Source: Mesorhizobium jarvisii
Lineage (GTDB): Bacteria > Pseudomonadota > Alphaproteobacteria > Rhizobiales > Rhizobiaceae
Reading direction: 5' to 3'
DNA length: 64,000 nucleotides
NCBI RefSeq assembly: GCF_003601985.1
Contig: NZ_QZXA01000001.1
Location: 620,001 to 684,000 of the forward strand
Part shown: positions 45,933 through 54,500 of the stretch, in pieces
Position numbering within the stretch: position 1 is the first letter of the stretch
How the letters are laid out: each line of letters opens with the position of its first letter
Notes under the pieces: generated by a model
The model's database searches: none
What the model saw: only the letters and a program-made list of their open reading frames with translations
Told to the model about the DNA's origin: nothing
Made by a program: the position numbers and the translations under genes

Positions 45933-47257
45933 CAAGCCTCCGAGACATCGCGTTGTCTCTGATCGTCAGTTGCGTCCTGGCCGACGCGGCCAGCGCCGCA
46001 TCGATCCTGGAGCGCGCCTACACTTCCGAGAAACTCGACGGCTTCTGGAACGCGACGCTCTCGAACGCAACGCCCGAGACGAGCCGGTTCAACCTGCTCG
46101 CCCCCGGTCCCGCCGCCGTCGAACCGAGCCACGAGGCAACGCAGCCCGATTTCGGCCTGCCCTTCGCCGGCGAGGTGATCGGCGAGGCGTCGGGCTCCTC
46201 CGGCGGCAGCCGCAGCGTCGGCTTTCCGATCATCCCGCTTTCGGCCGACGACGCCTCGGTGCTGATGCGACGGCTCGCGTGGTCGGAGATCTACCTAAGC
46301 CGCTACCGCTTCTTCGCCCCAATCTCGACCGATAGCGCCGAAGAGCTCGCCGCGCTCGTCGGCCGACAATACGCCGCCGCCGTAGAGGCCTATCTGATTA
46401 CCGGGCGGCTTTACTTCTCCGGGGCCGACCTGCCGGAGAAATGCCGACACCTGACGCGGATGAACGAGATCAATGCTGGACCTTTGTCGGGCGCCAGCAT
46501 GGATGCGCTGCCCGCGGCATGGCGTCCGCTGTTCCCGATCGTCGAGGCAGTGCGTGCTCGGCTCGGCTCGGACGCGCTGGCGAAACTGGTCTGTTCAGTC
46601 AGGCCGGTACGCGGCCGGGCCGAAACGACCGGCCTGATCGAGACGCGGGTGCGCGCGCAAATCGTCAAGGCGGTCAGGACGAAGGTCGACGACACGCTCA
46701 ACCTGATGAACGCCGCTTCGACCGAATACCAGTCGCTGGTCAACGAGATGGACGTGTCGATCAAGTCGGCCGAGGTGATGGAGCTGGAGCGTGTGCTTGG
46801 CAACGCGCAGGCTAACATGGTCCTCGTCAAGGAGGATCAGCTGAAGGCAGCCGAGACGATCGCCGCGCTGCAGGCCGTCGACCTCTCCAGCCTCAACCAG
46901 CCGGAATCGCTAAAGGAGTTCGAAGACGGCAAGGCACGGATGACGCAGATCGTCGGGCAGATAGAAAGCGTCATGACGGCTCTGTCCGGGCTCGCGCATG
47001 TCGTCGACGATCCGGCGATCACCGCCGAGCTTTCTTCCTGCACAGGACTGGCCGGAGCGTATTCGAGGCTGGATCTCACGCTCGACACCGGTGCTCTGAC
47101 CGCGAGGATCAACGGCCCCTACGAGGACTGCATCAACCATGCCCGGGCGGTGGTCGGGCGGTTCCAGAATCCATCGCTTTCCAAGGCGCAGATGGCCGAG
47201 CTTGCACGGCACGTGCGCCAGATTTCCGAGGTCTTTCTGTCGACGGGGCAACCATGA
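45929..47257 (+). CDS. Secreted helical protein of unknown function (locus gene 2)
   Basis: 442 residues. The signal peptide is SLRDIALSLIVSCVLADAAS with cleavage near ASA-AS. After a Gly/Ser-rich low-complexity segment (EVIGEASGSSGGSRSVG) the protein appears helical, with a likely coiled coil at about 230-335 (MELERVLGNAQANMVLVKED). Two Cys pairs are visible (KCRH...LVCSVRP and SSCTG...EDCINHA). No family is recognised. The start is ATG 45929, overlapping the upstream stop. The conserved order and tight coupling suggest that it acts in fixed stoichiometry with its neighbours. Confidence 0.78.
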   Translation: MTSLRDIALSLIVSCVLADAASAASILERAYTSEKLDGFWNATLSNATPETSRFNLLAPGPAAVEPSHEATQPDFGLPFAGEVIGEASGSSGGSRSVGFPIIPLSADDASVLMRRLAWSEIYLSRYRFFAPISTDSAEELAALVGRQYAAAVEAYLITGRLYFSGADLPEKCRHLTRMNEINAGPLSGASMDALPAAWRPLFPIVEAVRARLGSDALAKLVCSVRPVRGRAETTGLIETRVRAQIVKAVRTKVDDTLNLMNAASTEYQSLVNEMDVSIKSAEVMELERVLGNAQANMVLVKEDQLKAAETIAALQAVDLSSLNQPESLKEFEDGKARMTQIVGQIESVMTALSGLAHVVDDPAITAELSSCTGLAGAYSRLDLTLDTGALTARINGPYEDCINHARAVVGRFQNPSLSKAQMAELARHVRQISEVFLSTGQP

Positions 47258-50200
47258 GACGGTTCTTCCTGCTTTGCGGACTGGTCGTCAGCATCGTTTT
47301 CGGCGCGGCGGGAATGGCGCGCGCGCAGGACTGCATGGCGCTCGATGTCGACGCGGCGGCCGGCCATGCCGGCGAGCTGACGACGCTGCTCAAGATCGCC
47401 AATTTCCGCGCCGACGTGAAATACATGGGTGAAGTCGCCACCGAGCTCGAACAGTTCCTGACGACCTGCGGCGACGAGGCGACCGGACGGCTGGCGATCG
47501 TGTGCGATTTCGACTGCCACCTGCAACTTGGACGCTATCGCCTGTTCCTCGCCGCCGACATGCCCTTCCTGTCGTCGGCAAGCGGCGTCAGCCGCAACGA
47601 TACGCCCGTTTCGCCGCAATCGGCGCAGGAATTCGGCCGGCAAGGCATTGAGATCGTCGACCGAGGTCTTCGCATTCTCGCCCGACAACAAGGCGGTGAC
47701 CAGGGCACCGCGGCGGGAGAAGATGCAAGTTACCGCACCTTCGTGCGGCAGCTGACGGCGCTGTCCTCGCTGAAGATCCAGCTGCTGATGAACACCGGGG
47801 ACGTCTGGTACCAGACCGTCTCGGAAGCACGCGTCAAGGCGCTCGACTTCCTGGTCAACGATACGCTTGGCGCCGTCGGAGGCGCTGGCCTCGACAGCCA
47901 ACCCAACCTCTCCAAGGCCTACACCAACTACGAGGCCGCGATGTGGGTGCTGGTCGAGACGCAGATGGATATTCCGGGCGAGTCCACCTACGACGACCTG
48001 CGCGCCGACCTGCTGCTGCAGCAGAGCGACCTCGATGCGCGCATGGACAGCGTGCGCAAGGGCTTCCTGTTCCTCAACATCGACCCGATGCAGTTCACGA
48101 CGATTCCGTTCGAGGAACTGCAGCAGGCCCTGGCCGAGAGCGAGCAGCGGTTGACCGAGGTCGAGCGCAATGTCGAGGCGCTGGTTGAGCGGTGGTACGC
48201 CAACAAGGAAGGCGAAGCGACCCGCGCGCTCGACGAGGAGCGGACGATCCGCAGCCAGGAAGTCAACCTTATCGCCCACAAGATCGGCAAGCTGGAGCAC
48301 GAGGCACAGACCTTCGCCACCACCGTCCAGCAAGAGATCAACGCGGTCGACGCCGAGAAGGACACGTTCGGCTATCGCCAGCAGATCAGATCGCTGGAAA
48401 TCGAGCTCGGCACCAAGATCGCCGAGTTCGAAAACCAGCGCCGCCAGATCAATGACAGGCAGGAACTCGACCTGATCGTCCTCTCCAAGGAGGCCGAAGT
48501 CGAACGGCGCAACGAACTGCGCTGGCTGCTGAACTGGGAAATGACGCAGATGAACCTCGATCTGCAAATTTCCTCGCTCGAAAGCCAGATCACCGAATAT
48601 GCCCGCCAGACCGAGCGCAACGCCAACCAGCTCGAACAGGCGGTTCGCCAGCGGCAGATCCTTCAAACGCAGATCACCAACAACCAGGGCGCGATCGCCC
48701 GCGCCAACGACACAATCACCGAACTGCAACTGCGCCAGACCGACCTCTATCAGCGGCGCCGGGCCGTCGACCGAGAGCAGCTTTGCGGCATCGAGAATCA
48801 GCTCGCCCTGATCGGAGATACAGCCGACCATCCGTTCACCCCGCTGCTCGCGGGCGAACAGCCATGCCAGACCGTGACGCCGGCCTTCACGCGCAACCAA
48901 TACGTTGCCCAGATGTGCGGCCCGGACGGTCAGTCGGGCCTCCGGGCCCAGCTCTTGAACTCGCAGACACAAGCGAAAGCGTTCCTGATGAAGTGCGTCA
49001 TCGGCAGTGCCGACTTCGCCGATGTCGAGCCGCTGATCGCCGACCAGCAGATGATCACGTCGAACATCTCCCTGCCGCAGGAACTTGCAAACGTCGATTG
49101 CGGTTCTTTTTCCCAGACGGAAACGGACTTCGCCAAGAAACTCTACGAAGCCGAGCGGGACCTCTACGCGAAGAGGAAGGCGGACCTTGAGGAGGCGCGC
49201 GACCAGGTCGACGGCCAGTTGTCGGAAGTGATCGCCTGGTTCGTGGCGTTCAACGGCACCACACAGGCCGCGCAGGTCATCCTGACTTCGGTGCAAGGTG
49301 CATATTCGATCGGCGCCGCGGTACCCGAAATCATCACCTGCGCCTGCGGTTTGGGCAGCGGGGTCGCGACTGTGGTGGACGTCGCCAAACCGATCAGGGC
49401 GGCGTTGGAGGCGGCCCAATCCATCCTGTCGACGATCATTAACACCGGCCAGATCACTCAGGCGAACATAAATGAAATCAATGCGCTGAAGCAGCGTCTC
49501 ACGCAGCTCCGCCAGGCGATCGGGCAACTCGATCTCGACAAGGCGCTCAAGGCAAGGGCGCTGGTCGACACGCACTTCCAACTGGCCGGCCGGTTGGCGC
49601 AAGGGGCACAGGACATCAAGGAATTGGCGCTACAGGGCTCGATGGCGGCGGTCGACTGCCAGAGCCAGGATCTCAGCATCGACGAGCAGGTGGCGCGGCT
49701 CAAGTCCGACCACGAACGCATCCTCGCCGGGCTCGATCTTCAGGCGCGCGAGAACGACTTGCTGAGTTTCCAGATTACCGACCAACAGCGCACGATCGAC
49801 CGGCTGACCAACGAGATCGCGATCCTCAATCTCGAACTAGACAAGCTGTCCCTGTCGGAAGCCCAGCTCAACCAGGACAACGCACGTGTCGCCGAACTGG
49901 TCGCGGCAACCAACAGCCGCATCGACCGCGTCCGCGCCGCGCAGACGACCGTGACAGGCCTCGCCGAGGAATCAAACGCCTCGACCAACCTGATCAATGA
50001 ACTGCGCGACCGGCAGAAGGACAAAATGCTGGCGCTGAACGATGCCGAACTCGCCTTCGTCGAGCAGCGCATCACGCAGTCGCGCGGCAACACCGAGGAA
50101 CTCGTCGCGGGTCTGAACCAGGCAAAGGATCTCGGTCTCAAGAGCCGCGCGCTGCAGGACAGCATCCTGAAATTCCAGAGCAACGTTCAGGCCGAGGTTA

Positions 50201-51102
50201 CAAAGCAGCAGGAGGACATGACGAAGCTCGTCACACAGATCGACGATCCGGCGACGCGCAAGAATCTGTTCATCGCGACCCAGGACACCGTCGCCGATCT
50301 GATGAAGGGCATTCCCGAATATCTGGTGACTAAGCGGCGCGTGCTCGAGACCGCCAACCGGCTGATGCACCTGATGAGGCGCCGCTTTGAAGTGGTGCAG
50401 GCCTTCACCGGCGAGGCGGCGACAGTGCCCATGGTCTATGTGCGCAACGCAACCCAGCTGCAGGCGATGATCGACGACATCGTTGCCAAGCGCTTCTTCG
50501 ACGAGCGGCAGATCAATATCGATGTCGCCCAGATCGTCGTGCCCGCCAATTCAGGTTTCGCCCGCAAGCTGGCGCTCGACGAGAATGTCGAGTTCGAGGT
50601 TTCGCCGTTCGCGTCGACCGAAGCGCTGATGAAGGCAAACGGCTATTTCGCGCTGTGGGCGCCCAACAAATTCCGCGAGCGCAAGAACCTGACCCTGATC
50701 GATGTCTTCGCCGGCACAGACTACCAGTGCACGGGAGCGCAGTGGAACCGCTTCGCCTTGCAACACCGCGGCAGCGGCTTGGTCTTCAAGCCGCTGACCA
50801 AGGGATCGAGCGAGGTCAGCGCAGACATTTCGGTTGGGCCGGAGCGGGTGGCGTTGCAGACCTTCTTCAACCAGGCCGACAGTGGCGACGAGATCAACCG
50901 GATCATCCGCTATTGGGTGCAGGATCGCTACCAAGCGCGCAAATTCCCGCGCGCGCCCGGACCGTCGAACGACACCAGCCTGATCCTGCCCTATCTCGGC
51001 GCGCCGCTGATCGGCTCGTACCGACTGTCGCTGCAGCCGAGCGATTGTCCGTTCGACGGCGCCGTGTTCACCCTCTATTTCATCTTCGCGAGCGCGCCAT
51101 GA
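47254..51102 (+). CDS. Giant secreted coiled-coil protein with hydrophobic core segment and C-terminal beta domain (locus gene 3)
   Basis: 1,282 residues. The signal peptide is RRFFLLCGLVVSIVFGAAGM, with cleavage near ARA-QD. The layout is a helical Cys-containing head (25-280), a long coiled coil (285-520) and a Cys-rich connector (510-620). A hydrophobic, Gly/Ala-rich stretch (657-735, e.g. QVILTSVQGAYSIGAAVPEI) follows, then further coiled coils (735-1050) and a probable beta-sandwich end (1055-1282). The order coiled coil - hydrophobic hairpin - coiled coil is seen in alpha-pore-forming toxins and in TcA translocation channels. The last 40 residues (LPYLGAPLIGSYRLSL, then FDGAVFTLYFIF) loosely recall the end of TcA proteins that binds TcB. 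I assign no function, but this is the likely scaffold or pore of the locus. Confidence 0.8.
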   Translation: MRRFFLLCGLVVSIVFGAAGMARAQDCMALDVDAAAGHAGELTTLLKIANFRADVKYMGEVATELEQFLTTCGDEATGRLAIVCDFDCHLQLGRYRLFLAADMPFLSSASGVSRNDTPVSPQSAQEFGRQGIEIVDRGLRILARQQGGDQGTAAGEDASYRTFVRQLTALSSLKIQLLMNTGDVWYQTVSEARVKALDFLVNDTLGAVGGAGLDSQPNLSKAYTNYEAAMWVLVETQMDIPGESTYDDLRADLLLQQSDLDARMDSVRKGFLFLNIDPMQFTTIPFEELQQALAESEQRLTEVERNVEALVERWYANKEGEATRALDEERTIRSQEVNLIAHKIGKLEHEAQTFATTVQQEINAVDAEKDTFGYRQQIRSLEIELGTKIAEFENQRRQINDRQELDLIVLSKEAEVERRNELRWLLNWEMTQMNLDLQISSLESQITEYARQTERNANQLEQAVRQRQILQTQITNNQGAIARANDTITELQLRQTDLYQRRRAVDREQLCGIENQLALIGDTADHPFTPLLAGEQPCQTVTPAFTRNQYVAQMCGPDGQSGLRAQLLNSQTQAKAFLMKCVIGSADFADVEPLIADQQMITSNISLPQELANVDCGSFSQTETDFAKKLYEAERDLYAKRKADLEEARDQVDGQLSEVIAWFVAFNGTTQAAQVILTSVQGAYSIGAAVPEIITCACGLGSGVATVVDVAKPIRAALEAAQSILSTIINTGQITQANINEINALKQRLTQLRQAIGQLDLDKALKARALVDTHFQLAGRLAQGAQDIKELALQGSMAAVDCQSQDLSIDEQVARLKSDHERILAGLDLQARENDLLSFQITDQQRTIDRLTNEIAILNLELDKLSLSEAQLNQDNARVAELVAATNSRIDRVRAAQTTVTGLAEESNASTNLINELRDRQKDKMLALNDAELAFVEQRITQSRGNTEELVAGLNQAKDLGLKSRALQDSILKFQSNVQAEVTKQQEDMTKLVTQIDDPATRKNLFIATQDTVADLMKGIPEYLVTKRRVLETANRLMHLMRRRFEVVQAFTGEAATVPMVYVRNATQLQAMIDDIVAKRFFDERQINIDVAQIVVPANSGFARKLALDENVEFEVSPFASTEALMKANGYFALWAPNKFRERKNLTLIDVFAGTDYQCTGAQWNRFALQHRGSGLVFKPLTKGSSEVSADISVGPERVALQTFFNQADSGDEINRIIRYWVQDRYQARKFPRAPGPSNDTSLILPYLGAPLIGSYRLSLQPSDCPFDGAVFTLYFIFASAP

Positions 51103-52439
51103 GAGCCGTTGGCGTCATAGCAGCGTTCGGCCTGGCGCTCAGCGCGACGGGAGCAGCCGCGCGCGACCTCTTCGTCGACAATCTCGCCGGCTATACGATC
51201 GAATCGCGCGTTCTCGACGCTCCCAACTGCGAGGGGCCGGCCATTCCGGACGGCATGCTGAAGACCTTCGAGCAAGGCCTCTGCGTCTTCCATCGCCCGG
51301 CCCGCAGTCCGGCCGACAGCCAACGTGCGGCCAACCTGATGCGGGAGGCGCAGACCCGCGGACTGCCGCCCGTCCACCAGCAACTTGCCGGGCTGATTTC
51401 AGGCTTGGCGAACTGTGCGGAGGCGACGCGCCATCTCGATGCCTACCGCGCTTCGGGCAACCAGAGCCGGATGGAGCAGACACTGTTCTGCCGCGACCGG
51501 CGCCACAGCCAGGCCGACCTGAACGCGATCGAATGGAACCATGCGCTGTTCGAATATGCCGACGGGCTCGCTTCGAACCGAACGCTCGATCAGAGGCTGG
51601 CCGAGATGAGCGTGTGCCAGGCCGGACCCTTGAGCGCCGATTTCGACGCCCAGTGCGGCCTGATCTCCAACCTGTCCGACACCGAGATCGATGCCTTCGC
51701 CGATGGGGCGGCGGGCAAGGTGATTGAGAGCTACTTCGCCAGCGTCGAGAGCCCGATCACGGCGATGTTCTCGCGCAAGCTGAAACGAGCCGAGGGCCTA
51801 GTGCAGAGTTCGCGCGCCGGCATCGATGACATCAATGCGGGCGCCGACACGGTGAACAAGGAATACGCCGCTTTGAACCAGGTCTATGAGGCGGCGCGCG
51901 ACACCAAGATGGGGCCGATCTACAACGCCTACCGCGAGGCGATCCTGAGGGCGACCTCGATCCTCGACGAGTTCGACCGGTGGAAGGGCGGGCTGTTCAT
52001 AACCTCGGAAAACATCAACCTGATGCCGAAGATCACCGAACGATCGGGCGAGATCGCGGGCGAGAAGACGCGCGTCGACGGCCTCGCCTTCGAGGCCAAG
52101 GCGAGCGCACTGGTCGGAGACATCAAGCGCATCATCAATGCCGATGCCGAGAACCGCGCCGCGGTGGCCGCCTTCTGCCGCATCTATTTCTGCGAACTGA
52201 CCAACCGCCGCGCGATGGCCGACGTCATCCGAACCTGCCGTCGGCCGGCGCTCGCCAACAATCCGCTGTGCGTCGGCCAGAACGGGCAGATCACCAATGG
52301 AACTCTTACTGTCGACTTCCAAGGGCCGCATTCGATCACCGTCAAGGCGCTGTGCCAGTCAGCCGGCCTCGATCCGCTGATGACCGAAGTCAACATGGAC
52401 CCCGCGCGCGCCGCAAGCTGCTTGAGCGAGTTGAGATGA
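51099..52439 (+). CDS. Secreted helical Cys-containing protein of unknown function (locus gene 4)
   Basis: 446 residues. The signal peptide is MRAVGVIAAFGLALSATGAA with cleavage near AAA-RD. Many Cys are spread in pairs (SVCQAGPL...FDAQCGLI; FCRIYFCELTN). A central helical part (residues 210-330, LKRAEGLVQSSRAGIDDINA) resembles the style, though not obviously the sequence, of gene 2. The C-terminal 60 residues are less helical (NGQITNGTLTVDFQGPHSIT). No family is recognised. ATGA overlaps at both ends place it firmly in the operon. Confidence 0.77.
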   Translation: MRAVGVIAAFGLALSATGAAARDLFVDNLAGYTIESRVLDAPNCEGPAIPDGMLKTFEQGLCVFHRPARSPADSQRAANLMREAQTRGLPPVHQQLAGLISGLANCAEATRHLDAYRASGNQSRMEQTLFCRDRRHSQADLNAIEWNHALFEYADGLASNRTLDQRLAEMSVCQAGPLSADFDAQCGLISNLSDTEIDAFADGAAGKVIESYFASVESPITAMFSRKLKRAEGLVQSSRAGIDDINAGADTVNKEYAALNQVYEAARDTKMGPIYNAYREAILRATSILDEFDRWKGGLFITSENINLMPKITERSGEIAGEKTRVDGLAFEAKASALVGDIKRIINADAENRAAVAAFCRIYFCELTNRRAMADVIRTCRRPALANNPLCVGQNGQITNGTLTVDFQGPHSITVKALCQSAGLDPLMTEVNMDPARAASCLSELR

Positions 52440-54481
52440 GACGGGCGGTCGTATTGCTCACCCTAATCCTCGCAGGCGCGTCAGTGGCCCGCGCCGAGCC
52501 GCAGCTTGCCGCTTTCGTCACCGACCAGAACAACGACGTCTATGTCGCGCTTTTCGACGGCAAGGCGGTGGAACTCGCCGGCTGCTCCAGCGCGGGTCAG
52601 GCGAAAAGGTTGCTGCACCTGCCCGACACCGCTCTCGTCGCGGAGGCGACGCTCGCCAAGCTTCAGGCTGAAAACAGCTTTGGGGCGCAGCCTCGGCTGC
52701 CATGTCCTGGGACGGCGTTCAATATCGACTGGCAGGCGACGACCGCTATCTGGGCCGATGTCGAGGCATCCGGCAACTACTATCTCCCTTCCCCCTCGGG
52801 CACCGGCTATTTCGCCGTGCCCACCGCCTGCGCAGAGATCAAAGCGGCACTTGCCATCCGCGAGCGGCTGCAACTGCCGGGCGTACTCCAGGGTTTTGCC
52901 GCGCCGCCCAATGTCGGGACACCGTTCGTACTCGATTGCGGACGCGGCGATCTCGGGGGCCTATCGGATATTGCGGCGGCGAGCGTGGCCCGCTGGAGCC
53001 TGCACCGGTTCGAAACCTTCCTCAGCGCTGAAAGCATCGGCGACACGATCTATGTCGTGCGCTACACGCCACCGGGCGAAGGCGCTCGGCCCTCCTACCT
53101 GCCGATTGCGCGCCTCGACGGCAAGGCTACGCGCGACATCATCGCCGATGCGGCCGCAGCCGAAGCGGCGGAGACGAAGCTGCGAGCGTTCTTCGGTATC
53201 GCCGAGGCCGAGGCGGTAACCCTGCTCGGCGCCGACGCGGTAGCGGCGCTTCGTTCGGCGCCCTTCGTGGACCTGTGTCTGTCGAACTGCGATGGCTATC
53301 AGCGCGAGCACGCGGCCTTCGCGCAGCCGGGCATCGACCTCGGCCTGTCGCCGCTGTCCGCAGGCCTCTCCATCACCTCGCTCGACCCCCTCGGCAATGC
53401 GCGACTGGACTGGACTTTCGCGGAAGGGCGGGCGCTATCCTTCACGGGTTGCCCGCTTCTAACATCGGCGCTCGGCCTCTCCGCCCCCGGCATTGGCGAC
53501 TGGATGGGCGAGACGGATCGCGCGCTGACCGCCGCTCCACCGCCGGGTACCAGCTTCGACTGTCGAGGGTCGGCCAGTGATACGTGCGTTCGCCGCATCA
53601 ATGATGGCGGCACGCTGACGCTGGCGCAATTCTCCTCCGAGGGCGATTGCGCAGGGCGGGCGAATCTCAGGCTCGAACTGCCCGCATCGGTTAAGACGCC
53701 GCAGACACTGATCTTGAAGGGACTGCCGTTCAAGACGGTGCATATGGCGCCGGCCCCCGGCGTCGCCCGCACGCGGCTCGTCGGCACCGCCAACCGGGTG
53801 CCGGCCGGCACGTCGTCATGCATCCTGTCCGCCACCGGGGTGATCATCGTCGCGGACGGGTTGTCGCGGCTCGAACTCGAGCGGATCGACTTATCGCGGG
53901 CTGCCGATCAAGCGACGGATGAGGTCGTTGCCGTGATCGCTCAAAACGGCGCGGTCGCGCTCGACGATGTGACCATCGGCACCGTGGCGGATGGACTGTC
54001 GCCGATGGCGCGCGGCGCGTCGCTGTGCCTGGCCGACCTTTATGCGCGCGGGCTCAGGGTTGAAGCAGACATGCTGGCGATCCAGGGCGTTCGGGCGCGG
54101 CTGCTGATTTCGGCACAAGCGCCAGTCCGTTCCACCCTCGTCCGCGCGCGTTTCGGCGCGGTGCTCACCTCCGACAGCCTGATGCGGATGGACTTCACCG
54201 ACATCGCCGCAGCCAATCCGCTGGTGCTGCGCGGGGCGGTCGTGGCGGGCCGCTCGGACGGGCTCGCGCCGACGGCGGCGGGCCTTGCGGTCGGCTCCGC
54301 TATCCAGCTCGAGCGCGGTTCGTCGGCGAATTTCACCACCTCTACGGTGTCCGGCTTCCGCTGCGCGGTCAGTTTCGCCGACAGCGCCTCCAGCGCCAGT
54401 TTCCTGCTGCCGGGCAACGACATCGCACACGACAACACCAGCCAAGCCTGCGGGCCAGGCCACTTCAGCCTGGTCGAATAG
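52436..54481 (+). CDS. Secreted protein with probable C-terminal beta-helix (locus gene 5)
   Basis: 681 residues. The signal peptide is RRAVVLLTLILAGASVARAE. The N-terminal 270 residues are mixed, with paired Cys. From about 380 on, short repeated beta-strand rungs appear (LILKGLPFKTVHM, ILSATGVIIVADGLSRLELE, VAVIAQNGAVALDDVTIG, SLCLADLYARGLRVEADMLA). This is the pattern of a right-handed parallel beta-helix as in pectate-lyase-like and passenger-type domains. No catalytic motif is evident. Beta-helices in exported proteins often serve as adhesive or glycan-binding stalks. It is the last of the ATGA-coupled genes; the next gene has its own ribosome-binding site 19 bases later. Confidence 0.75.
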   Translation: MRRAVVLLTLILAGASVARAEPQLAAFVTDQNNDVYVALFDGKAVELAGCSSAGQAKRLLHLPDTALVAEATLAKLQAENSFGAQPRLPCPGTAFNIDWQATTAIWADVEASGNYYLPSPSGTGYFAVPTACAEIKAALAIRERLQLPGVLQGFAAPPNVGTPFVLDCGRGDLGGLSDIAAASVARWSLHRFETFLSAESIGDTIYVVRYTPPGEGARPSYLPIARLDGKATRDIIADAAAAEAAETKLRAFFGIAEAEAVTLLGADAVAALRSAPFVDLCLSNCDGYQREHAAFAQPGIDLGLSPLSAGLSITSLDPLGNARLDWTFAEGRALSFTGCPLLTSALGLSAPGIGDWMGETDRALTAAPPPGTSFDCRGSASDTCVRRINDGGTLTLAQFSSEGDCAGRANLRLELPASVKTPQTLILKGLPFKTVHMAPAPGVARTRLVGTANRVPAGTSSCILSATGVIIVADGLSRLELERIDLSRAADQATDEVVAVIAQNGAVALDDVTIGTVADGLSPMARGASLCLADLYARGLRVEADMLAIQGVRARLLISAQAPVRSTLVRARFGAVLTSDSLMRMDFTDIAAANPLVLRGAVVAGRSDGLAPTAAGLAVGSAIQLERGSSANFTTSTVSGFRCAVSFADSASSASFLLPGNDIAHDNTSQACGPGHFSLVE

Positions 54482-54500
54482 AGCGGAAGGGGAAAACCAG

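Noticed and set aside
47119..49602. 827-codon minus-strand open frame
   Set aside because: It is the shadow of the coiled-coil gene. The product has no recognisable domain, and the plus frame has a signal peptide and overlapping neighbours.
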